Below, one piece after another: positions 36,001-48,000 of a DNA stretch of 64,000 nt. The stretch is from Magnolia sinica (taxonomy: Eukaryota; Streptophyta; Magnoliopsida; Magnoliales; Magnoliaceae), in contig NC_080588.1 of NCBI RefSeq assembly GCF_029962835.1, positions 67,128,501-67,192,500 of the forward strand, read 5' to 3'. Under the pieces are notes generated by a model. It saw only the letters and a program-made list of their open reading frames with translations. It was not told the DNA's origin and made no database searches. Within the stretch, counting starts at the first letter, position 1. Every line of letters starts with the position of its first letter. The position numbers and the translations under genes were made by a program.

Positions 36001-39000
36001 ATGGTCCCTTGGCTAGCTATGGGACACTCATGGATCACTTGGTGACTTCGTCTTTCATCCTCTCACCCTTGACAAAAAATCTGCTTGCTCAACCAATTAC
36101 AAATGGAAATGTTCGGTTTCCACGAGATGCTGAGACCTTTGTTAAGGTACTCCAGTCCAAGGTACTGAAGGCGGTGATTCCTATCTGGACTCACCCTCAG
36201 TTTACAGAATGCAGTTATGAGTTCATTGCAGCAATTATCTCTATTGTGCGGCACATTTATTCTGGAGTTGAAGTGAAGAATGTGAATAGCAACACAGCTG
36301 CTCGAATAACAGGTCCTCCTCCGGATGAATCGGCAATTTCAATGATCGTAGAGATGGGCTTTTCCAGGTCTAGGGCAGAAGAAGCATTGCGGCAAGTGGG
36401 GACAAATAGTGTGGAGATGGCAATGGAATGGTTGTTCTCACATCCAGAGGAAGCCCCAGAAGATGACGAGCTTGCTCGTGCACTTGCCATGTCCCTAGGG
36501 AGTTCTGGTGCATCGGTAAAGGAAGATGCAGAGGTGAATGCTAGTAATACTGATCAGGAAGAAGAAACAGTTCAACTTCCTGCAGTTGACGAACTGTTAT
36601 CGACATGTACCAGGCTTCTACAGATGAAGGAGCCTTTGGCTTTTCCAGTCCGCGATCTGCTTGTAATGATATGCTCCCAAAATGATGGTCATTATCGGTC
36701 CAAAGTCATTACCTTTATCATCGATCAAGTGAAGCTCTGCAGTTCGACTTTCGAGGCCAGCAGCAGCACTGCATTATCTGCTTTTTTCCATGTTCTTGCT
36801 TTAGTACTTCATGAAGATGCAGTTGCAAGAGAAGTTGCCTCAAAAAGTGGTCTTGTAAAGATTTCTTTGGATTTGCTCTCTCTATGGAACTTGAGCTTCC
36901 ATGATGGGGAAAAATCTCAAGTGCCGAAGTGGGTGACGGCATCTTTTCTTGCTATTGACCGGATGTTGCAGGTGGACCCGAAATTGAGTTCTGAAATTCC
37001 TGTGCCTGAACAGTTTAAAAAGGATGATCCTAGTAATCAGACTGCTCTTGTTGATGAGAATGGACCTAAAAATTTACAGTCCACTCTGGGATTAACTCGT
37101 TACATTGATGTACACGAGCAGAAGAGACTTGTTGAGATTGCTTGCCGATGTATCCAGAACCAGCTTCCTTCTGAAACAATGCATGTGATTCTTCAGCTGT
37201 GCGCAACGCTTACCAAAGTCCATGCAGTTGCCGTGAGTTTTCTCGATGCAGGAGGTTTGCCGGCACTGCTTTGTTTGCCTACGAGTAGCCTATTTCCTGG
37301 GTTTGACAATGTTGCTGCTATGATAGTCCGTCACATTCTTGAAGATCCCCAGACACTGCAGCAAGCTATGGAGTCTGAGATACGACATAGCGTGGTGGCA
37401 GCCACAAATAGACACTCAACTGGAAGGCTCACCCCACGCAGTTTTCTTCAGAATTTGGCTTCTGTCTTCTCTAGGGACCCAGTTGTTTTCATGCAAGCTG
37501 CTCGGTCTGTATGTCAAATTGAGATGGTAGGAGAAAGGGCGCAAGTTGTGTTGTTGAAAGATCGTGAGAAAGAGAAGGGCAAGGAGAAAGAGAAGGAGAA
37601 GCAACAAGCTGCTGATGGAAAGGCTACTTCAGGTGATGTGAGCTCCCCAGCTCCAGGTAATGTCCATGGCAAACTTCCAGATTCAAATGGCAAAAATGCC
37701 AAAGTTCATCGAAAATCCCCTCAGACTTTTGTAAGTGTAATTGAGCTTCTCTTGGATTCTATCATAACTTTTGTACCATCTACAAAAGATGATGGTCTGG
37801 TAGATGGGGTCCTTGGTGGTGCCCCTTCAGTAGCAGACATGGACATTGATGGCCCTTCTAGCAAGGGAAAAGGAAAAGCCATTGCCACTGTATCTCAAGA
37901 GAAAAAAGTTGATAGCCAGGAAGCTTCGGCATCTCTTGCCAAGACAGTATTCATTTTAAAATTGTTAACTGAAATTCTCTGGACATATGCTTCGTCTGTT
38001 CATGTCCTGCTCCGGAGAGATGCTGAAGTTAGTAGTTCTCGCAGTCTTCCTCAACGGGGGCCTGCTGGTAACTACAATGGTGGAATATTTCATCATGTTC
38101 TTCACAAGTTTCTTCCATATCCTGGAAGCTTCAAGAAAGACAAGAAACTGGATGGTGACTGGAAGCACAAATTAGCAAGTAGGGCAAGCCAGTTTTTGGT
38201 GGCATCCTCTGTTCGTTCTGCTGAAGGACGGAGAAGGGTATTTACTGAGATCAGTAATGTCTTCAATGACTTTGTTGAGCCAGCTGATGGTTCCAGGGCA
38301 CCTGACTACAGTATCCATGCTTATATCGATCTACTTAATGATATCCTTGCCACCCGCTCTCCAACTGGTCCATTTATTTCAGGAGAAGCCTCGACAACAT
38401 TTATAGATGTTGGTCTGGTTCAATCTTTGACTCGAACTCTCCAAGTCTTGGACTTGGATCATGTTGATTCACCGAAGGTTGTTACTGGGATTGTCAAGGC
38501 TTTGGAATTGGTAACTAAGGAACACGTCCATTCTGCTGATCCTAATTCTGCCAAAGGTGAATCCTCAACAAATCTTGCTTCCAATCAGAGTCAACCAGGT
38601 AGAACAGATAATGGTGGTGATCGATTCCAGTTCCTGGAAACCACATCCCAGCCTGATCATAATGAATTGGTGTCTGGTCATGTTGAGCCTTTCAATCCAA
38701 CCCAGCCGTCTAGGAGTGCAGATTCTGTTACCGATGACATGGAGCATGACCGGGATTTGGATGCAGGTCCTGAAAATGAAGATGATTTTATGCGTGAAAC
38801 TTCTGAGGAAGCTGCTGGTCTTGAAAATGGGATTGCAACTGTTGAAATGACGTTCGACATCCCAGTGATCCCACACATTGCTCAAGACAATCTAGCTGAT
38901 GAAGAGGATGATGATGATGAAGAGATGAGTGGTGATGATGTGGATGAAGATGAAGATGAGGATGATGATGAAAACAATGATTTGGAAGAAGAGGATCATC

Positions 39001-42000
39001 ACATGTCACCTCCTGATACTGATCGGGATGAACATGAGATTGATGAGGAGGAATTTGATGAAGATGTACTGGAGGAAGAGGATGAAGATGATGAAGATGA
39101 TGAAGGTGGGGTTATACTCAGGCTAGAGGAGGGTATCAACGGAATTAATGTTCTTGATCATATTGAAGTTTTCAGCAGAGATAACAATTTTGCTAATGAT
39201 GCACTTCATGTGATGCCTGTTGAAGTTTTTGGCTCTAGACGCCAAGGCCGTACAACATCCATCTACAATCTTCTAGGAAGAACTGGTGACCATGGTGCTC
39301 CTATTCAGCATCCACTTTTGACGGAACCTTCTTCCTCTCTGCGTCCAGTTGCTCTCAGACAATCAGGTCTGTTCAATTCTTGCGGTGTATTGGCCTGTGC
39401 CACACACACACTCACGCACACACACACATATTATCTTGGTTTTATCTCTTGCAGTTTTTGACAGTTCAATCTTTTCAGAGAATGCAGGCGATATTAGTAT
39501 CTCAGACAGACACTTGGAAAGCACTTCATCACGGTTAGATGCTATTTTCCGGTCATTGAGGAGTGGAAGGCAAGGACATCGTCTCAATATGTGGTCTGAT
39601 GACAGCCAGCAACGAGGTGGATCTAACGCGCCTGTTGTACCCCCAGGCGTTGAGGAGGTACTTGTTTCCCAGTTGAGACGACCAGCTCCTGAGCAACCTG
39701 TGGATCCGAATACAGCAACTGCACAACCTCAAGATAAAGCTGAGGAGGCCAGCCAGTTACCAGAGTCAGTTGCAACGGAAGAAACACCCGTCGAAAACCA
39801 TGCAAACAATGGAAGCGTGGTTATGTCCTCCCATAATCCAGCAGTGATGGATGTCACTGGCAATACTGTTGTTGTCCCAACAGATAACGGTTTTCTTCAA
39901 GAAAGGAATGCTCCAAATACGGATACACAGGTCATTGATATGCAGTACGAACGCAATGATGCAGTTGTACGGGATGTGGAGGCAGCAAGCCAAGGGAGCA
40001 GTGGAAGTGGGGCAACTTTAGGGGAAAGTCTTCGAAGCCTCGAAGTGGAAATAGGAAGTGCTGATGGGCATGATGATGGTGGAGAAAGGCAAGGCTCCAC
40101 AGAGAGAATGGCTTCGGGTGATTTGCAGCAGACTCGAATGAGAAGAGCGACTGTACCACTGGGGAGTGCCACACCAGTTAGTGGCAGAGATGCATCTCTT
40201 CAAAGTGTTAGTGAAGTATTGCCACATCCTGGACAAGGAGGGGATCAGAGTGGTCCAGCCGAGGAGCAACAAATCAATGGTGCCACAGCCTCAGGTTCAA
40301 TTGATCCTGCATTCCTAGATGCTCTTCCGGAAGAGTTACGAGCCGAAGTTCTTAATGCTCAACAGAGTCAAGTGGCCCAGCCATCAAGTGAACCACCTCA
40401 ATCTGCGGGAGACATTGATCCTGAATTCCTTGCTGCCCTCCCCCCAGATATCCGAGCAGAAGTGCTGGCACAACAACAAGCTCAGAGACTACATCAATCA
40501 CATGAATTGGAAGGCCAACCAGTTGAAATGGACACTGTTTCAATAATTGCGACATTTCCTGCTGATTTGCGGGAAGAGGTAGCTTCCTAGGAAGTGTTTT
40601 TTTTTTTTGATTGAAATATTTGCTTCTGTAGGGTATACGTCATATTTCAGAATGCATGATTCTTCAGTTTCTTATGCCTGTAATGGTTTCATTTTCAGGT
40701 GCTCTTAACATCTTCAGATGCTATTCTGGCCAATCTAACACCCGCCCTTGTTGCGGAGGCAAATATGTTACGTGAAAGATTTGCTCATCAATATCATAGC
40801 CGCACACTTCTTGGCATGTACCCCAGAAACCGGCGGGGTGAGTCTTCTAGACGGGGTGATGCTGTTGGATCAAGCCTTGATAGACCTGCAGGAGGCATCT
40901 CCTCGCGCAGAACTGCAGGAGGCAAGCTGGTCGAAGCTGATGGGGCTCCTCTAGTTGACACAGATTCTCTTAAGGCCATGATTCGGTTGCTTCGTGTTGT
41001 GCAGGTAATTGCTTGTGTTATTAGAATTAACCTTCTATCCATGGTAGTTATATCTTATGCGGCCAACATATTGATTTTGTTTTTACAGCCTCTGTATAAG
41101 GGACAATTTCAGAGACTTCTCTTGAATCTCTGTGCCCATCATGAGACCAGAACTGCTTTGGTGCAAATTTTAATAGATATGCTGATGCTTGATATACGGG
41201 GCCCTGTTAAGAATTTAAATGCAGCTGCAGAACCTTCATATAGATTGTATGCTTGCCAGAGCAATGTTATGTATTCTCGTCCTCAATTTTTGGATGGTAA
41301 GATATTACTTTTTCTGGATACACACTATATCTCATTTCGGAAATTTTTAGGATTTAAGAGAGGGTCTTCTAGGTTGTTAATTGTTCGTTTCCTTTTATAA
41401 GCTTTTCTATGGTTTGTATTCAATTCAATGTGCTCACATATATTCTGAAAATAAAGAAAGAAATGTCTACGCTATATAATTCATGAGCACTGAGTTCAGG
41501 ATTCTCCAGTTTAATAAGCCTTGCTGCTGATAAAATAACTTAGAAGAACTATTGTGGCTATTGAGTTTTATTGGTTTCAAACATGTGAAAGATGGGAACT
41601 GAGGTACTTCTCAATTTGATTTATTGGTTGCTTTCTAGGCGTTCCTCCCCTTGTGTCTCGGCGTGTTTTAGAAACTCTGATACACCTGGCCCGAAATCAC
41701 CCCAATGTGGCGAAGCTTTTACTTCATCTTCGGCTGCCAGGAGTGTCCACACAAGAGTTGCAGAGTCCTGCTCATTTGCGTGGCAAAGCTGTGATGGTTA
41801 TCGAAGATGACCAAACAGCAAGGAAGCAACAACAGAAGGGAGATTTTTCCATAGTCCTGCTTTTGAGTCTCCTAAATCAACCGCTGTATTTTAGGAGTGT
41901 AGCTCATCTTGAACAGGTATTGCCCTTGATCTGTTTTTTTTAGTCAATTGCCTGATGGAAAATTGCTGAGATACTAATGGGTTGCTCCTCTTTTTTTTTT

Positions 42001-45000
42001 TAAAAATAAAATTAATAATTTCTTTTTATCTTTCTGTTTCAGTTGTTAAATCTATTGGAAGTCATCATTGATAGTGTAGAAAGCAATTCCAACCCATCTA
42101 ACAGTTCCGGGGCGCCTTCTGAGCAACCATCTGGTTCTCAAAATGCCTTGCTTGATTCACATACTAATTCTGATGCTGTTGAATCTTCTTCGGGTGGTAA
42201 TGTTAAATCATCTAGCACTGATGAACACTCTAGACCCTCAGCAGCCGGCTTAAATAGTGAAAATGATGTCCTTTCTGTACTGCTCAGTCTACCACAACCA
42301 GAACTTCGACTTCTATGCTCTTTGCTCGCACGAGAAGGGTACGACAATGATCTGTCATCTTATTGTCTTTACTTGCAGTTTGAAATTTGTGTGCATGCTT
42401 CTTTGATCAAATCTGTTATGGGCAATGTTTCATTCTTTTGGCTAGGCTTCTATGTTAATTTTACACTGTATAAAAATGTTGGCGACACTTCAAACTTGTA
42501 CATGGCACTGCCATATGGGAGTCCAGGCCGCCAAAATCATGTATCCAACTGTAAATGGAGCACAATGGAAAACTTCCCCTGAGAATATAACATCAACCAT
42601 CTGTATTTACCCTTGAAATTTGGAACACTCACTGTTTTCTTTTTAATTTGATAACCATTAATTGAATGACCCACATGGAGGTATCTTCGTCCGAAAGTAC
42701 CGGATGCATAGATGACAAGAGATCCAAAAGCCTTAGAAACTCTTTTATCTCTTCATCATTAAGACTTCTTCTGGATTGAGGAGCCCAAATTGTTTCTTCA
42801 CCTTGACTTGAAAAACATTTTTCTACCAACACATTCGCGTCTATGGCGATATTTGCTAGACGAGGGAATACAACATTTAGACTTTGATTCTTGACCCACA
42901 CATTTGCCCAAAATCGGATCTTCCTTCCATTCCCAAGTAAGAATCCCATATTTTCAAGAACTATATTTTCTGAAGAGACACCGACTTCCATAATGAGGAG
43001 GCCTTATACAAAGAAGACTCTTTTTTCCATCTACGCCCTTCCTTGACTCCATATTTTCTACCCACTACTTCTCGCCACAAGGCACAAGCTTCCTTCCTCT
43101 ACGCCAAACATCTAAACCCACTTTTCCTATAATGCTTTGTTCATGAACTTGAGATTATGTAATCCTTCACCCCCTTGAATTGTTGGTTTGCACACTTCTT
43201 CCCAAAATGAAATTTATGGTTATCTTCCAAATCTTTCTATAAAAGAATCCCACATGATTTTATCTAGTTTATCCATCATTGATTTTGGACATTTGAATGT
43301 GAACATAAAATAAACTGGAAAATTGGACATTGCACACTTAATCAATGTGAGCCTCCTGCCCAAAGAAAGATGTCTACCTCTCCAAGATGAAAGTTTTCTT
43401 TCAAATCTTTCATTGACTTTATCCCATAGATGCTTAGTTGCCTTCCTAATGCATACGGGAAGCCCCAAATATGAGGATGGGAAGGAGCCAAACTTATATC
43501 CGAACCGGCTTACAAAACCTTTCATCTCTTATGCAGAGAGGCCCACCCCCAACATTTCACTTTTGGCCGACTTTTAATCCTAAAATAGCCTTGAAATAAT
43601 GAATTATTGTGAGGTTATCTACTTGCATATTGTTTTTTTTTTTTTTAAATTTTTTTTAAATTTTTTTAAATTTTTTTAATTTTTATAAAAGCAACGAAAC
43701 TGAAATTCATTAATTAGGAAAAAAAAACAGAAAACAAGAAAAGCAAAAGAAACAAAAGGCGCTGGACTGCTAAGATAGTAGAAAGCCCCTAACTACCTAA
43801 AAAAGAAAAATCCACACTGTTCAAATCCTTAACATTGACAGCCCATTCTGAAATCATCTTTTTAGCTGTGGCCCCCACCGCTTTAGCAGAAGATGATTTG
43901 TCCTTGAAGCAGCGGTCATTTCTTTCCGTCCAAACCGCCCACCAAATCGCCAAAATGGACATACGCCAGATCTTCAATTTGCGTTTTCGAAGCTTGACCC
44001 CGTTTCACGCTATCAACAATTCCGCAGCAAACTCCGGGTTACACCAGGATAGGGAAAAGAGATCTCAAAAACGAGAGAAGATGGAAGAAGTAAAGGAGCA
44101 GTTCTGCCTGACACATGTAGCACAGGCAAATGTTAACTATCTGCATGCCACGCTTAACCAGATTGTCGATAGTTATCCTATTCCTTGCTGCTAACCACCC
44201 GAAACATCTGAACTTAGGAGGAACGTGAAATTTTCAGACAAAAGGAGTCGCATCGCACGGAGGCCTGCTCGCAGAGTAAAGAGCGGCGTATAGAGATCTG
44301 ACTGAGAACGTCGCTAACTTATCAAGCGTCCACTCAATACTCTCAGCCTGAGAGGGGATGATCTTGGAATTGGAAATGAAATCATGCAGCGCCATAAATT
44401 CCTCTACCTCCTCGTCATAAAGATTTCTTGTGCAAGTGATGTCCCAAACAAATTGAGCAGAGGAGGAGAAACCACATCTGTGGATGAGGATGTGATTGTC
44501 AGGAGAGAGATGGTAAATCCGCGGGAAAGCGAATTTGAGAGGCTGTTCTCCAAGCCAAAGATCTTCCCAGAATCGAGTAGCGGAACCATTTCCCAACACA
44601 TACCTACTGTTAGCTATGATGGGATTTTTAGTCTTAAGAATGCCTTTCCAAATGTGGGACGCCTTGTAATATGAACTATCTTTAGGCCACCAATTCCCAT
44701 GAGATGCACCGTATTTGCCTTTAACTATCAAATTCCACAAAGCATCTTTTTCCGAAGCGAATCGCCAAGCCCATTTGCCCAACAGAGCGGAATTCATAAG
44801 CTTTAGGATCTTCACATTCACGCCTCCCTCAGTGAATCTTTTGCACACTTGAGACCACTCAAGCAGATGAAATTTACGTTGATTCTCTTTACCAAACCAT
44901 AGGAACTCCCTTCGAGATTTTTCCATGATCTTGAGCACCGACCCTGGACATTGAAATAACGACATGAAATAGAGGGGGAGACTAGAGAGGGCTGCTTTGA

Positions 45001-48000
45001 TCAGCGTCAATCGACCACCCAAAGAAAGATACCTACATTTCCAGGATGCCAGGTACTTTTGAAATTTACTGGTAACCCTCTCCCACATGCTCTTTGGCGG
45101 GGGATCCACAGAAAGAGGAAGACCAACGAAATACGTAGGAAAAGACTCGATGCGGCAACCAAGCGTGGAGGCAAAATTCTGAATGGTCTTCTGCAGGACA
45201 TTTATACCAAGAAGCTTCGATTTGTTCAGATTGATCCTTAAGCCCGAGACCGCTTCGAAACAGTGAAGAGCAATGAGGAGGTGATCGATATTCTCATCCG
45301 AGGCATAAGAGTAATGTATCATCTGTGTTATCCACCCAAAAACCTTCCACTAAACCCATAGACTCCCCTTGATCTAATATCCTCCCAAGAGCCTCCATCA
45401 CCACTACAAATAAGGAGATAGCGGATTGCCTTGTCTCAATCCTCTAGAAGATGAAAAATATCCATTTGGCTCGTTTACTAGGACCGAGAATTTTGCCAAT
45501 CGAATACATACTTTCACCCATTTCCACCATTTGTTGCTAATCAAGAAACTTTCAATCCATATGATCATATGCTTTACTATTATGCTTAAATGAAACTAAA
45601 TCTGAACAATGTATTTACGCATCATACAGGGGTGTTGCCTGTTCAATGATATATTATACTTATGCTTGTTCTTTTACCACCACTACCACCTTTTCTTTCA
45701 TCCTTTTTTAAGTGAGAATATATTATTTTTGTAGTATTTTCTTCACAGTTTTGATTTCTTTGGTATTTTGTAATTAGGTTCTCGAGTTTATATACTTTAT
45801 GAGAAAATATCCAAATTTATTTGTGAATTGATGCTGCTAAGTAACGCAATCCCTTGCTATCATCCTAGGGAACCCTCAAACTAGATGAAACAATTGGCTA
45901 TTTTGTGCAGTGATTCTGTTAAGTAAAATAATCCCTTATGTCATCCAAGAGAACCCTCTAAATGAGTGAAACACTCTACTATTCCAATATTATCCATAAC
46001 CCATGGATAATACAAATAAGATACTTGATGCAGGACACGTCATTTAATGCTAACATGCAATGTGGAGATTATGAAAGAGTCCATAAAGTAATTCAATTAA
46101 CAAAAGATGTTAACCTACCAAGTAATTAGGAGTAAATATTATAAAATAAAATCTAATTTAACCTAAATCACATGCTCGCATTCTAAGAAATCATATAAAT
46201 GAATTAAAACTGGGACCAATGGAAAGATAGAGCTTCCAATTTAGCATAGGCACGTTCCACGCTCAAGGAGCAGATTTGTAGGTTTTATGATTAGGGTTAG
46301 GAAGGGGAAAATCTGAAATTTGGAAAATTATGGTTCATGGGAATTGGGGATTTTGGAATTAGGATTTTTAGAAATTGGAGAAATTAGGAAATTGAAGATC
46401 TAGAGTTTATAAGGTTGTAATGGAAGGGAAAAGAGGAAAACGAGAAGAAGAGAATACCTTTCGAAGAGGAGAGAAGAAGGATGTAAGATGAAAAATACCT
46501 TTTGAAGAAGAGGAAGAGGAAGAATGTACCTTGAAATCCACCACCAAACAAGCTTCTACCCTTCCACAATTTAATTGGAAGGGAGGGTTATTTATTTATT
46601 TATTTTTAAATAAATAAACTCTAGAAAATAAGGAGGAAAATTCCTTCACACAAGAGAGCTCCACTCTTCTTTTTTTTTTCTTCTCAATAACACTACTGAG
46701 GTTGGAACTCCACCCCTGTGCTTTTATAATTAAAAATTCGAAATTAAATCCAACATAATTACAACTATGCCACTGACTTAAGTGACCCATTATCCAAAAT
46801 AAGAAAACTAAAACATATATTATCAATCTTAACCATCAAATAACTCCTAAAAATAACAAAAAAATATATAAAGAAAACAAGATCAGAGTCCAAGGGGCCC
46901 AAATGTAAAAGATCCGGTGGCTCGGTGGCTTAATCGGCAAGATCCAACGGTCGGATCGACACAAAATAGAAGTCCTATGCCTAAAATAGTCTCCTAAGTA
47001 GCCCACATGCATCATCCCAAGGTGGGGTCTTCCTGATGCACGTCCAATGCATCTGGGGTCTTCAAAATGGCCCGGTGGGCCCCATCTGGAACTCATCACC
47101 CATCTACAAAGAAAGTTGCGCTAATGTGAGTGGTTGTCTTTGTCTTTGGTACATCTGAGTAGGTGCTCTGATGTCCCCATCAATACTCACACAAATTTCC
47201 TCGAGTAGATCACTCTAGGCAATTTTGAAGATAATAACAGGAGGATGTCTATTGGGAAGTGGAGCTATGAGGTTGGGACCAATGTTCGAAGTATTGCTAT
47301 CGCTACAAGTTTCGCTAGCTGAGGACATGGAAACAATATCGATATCATTGATGATATTGCCGATAACCAAAAATGTGGGGAAACATGGGGAAACGGTGAG
47401 ATTTTTCAATGAAACTTAAGAGATGCTAAAATACACATATTTGCATATTTAGGAATATTTTTAAAAAAAAGAATGTAGACACAATAAGTTTCCATTTAAT
47501 GGGGACCTAAAAGCATGTGTTGTCGAAAGAAATCAATCCAACCACCTAACATTTCATCCAAACATCCATCGATATTTCAGAATATTGACAACACATGATA
47601 TTTCATCAAGAAATTGTCGACAAATAGAAAGAAAACGAAAGATTATGGTCTCGATGTCGCCCATGTTGCAATAACGATAATATTACGATGTTATCAATAT
47701 TATCATCGATAAATTGAACAATCTATACAACCATGCGCCCATTAAAAAATTAGAAGGGAAATTTTTTTTAGTGATATTGATACATTGGCGATATTATCAA
47801 AGTATTGCTGACACACTGGCAATACAATCGACACCTGAAATTTGCATGGTAAAAAATATTGGCGATATCAATACATTGGCAATACAAGCGACACTTGAAA
47901 TTTACACACTTAAAAATATTGGCGATATCAATATATTGGTAATACTTGGCGATACATCGCCAATACATCGGAATCACTCCCAGTGTTATTGGTATCGCCG

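Noticed and set aside
32874-39461. A free-standing 2,195-residue protein starting at 32874 and ending in intron 4
   Set aside because: The start is TTG, with upstream exons in the same phase, and the end reads through a 112-bp intron. It is exon 4 of the ligase gene.
44384-44674. Plus-strand frames of 60-120 codons at 43.8-45.2 kb
   Set aside because: They are antisense to the LINE coding sequence, which explains the open frames.
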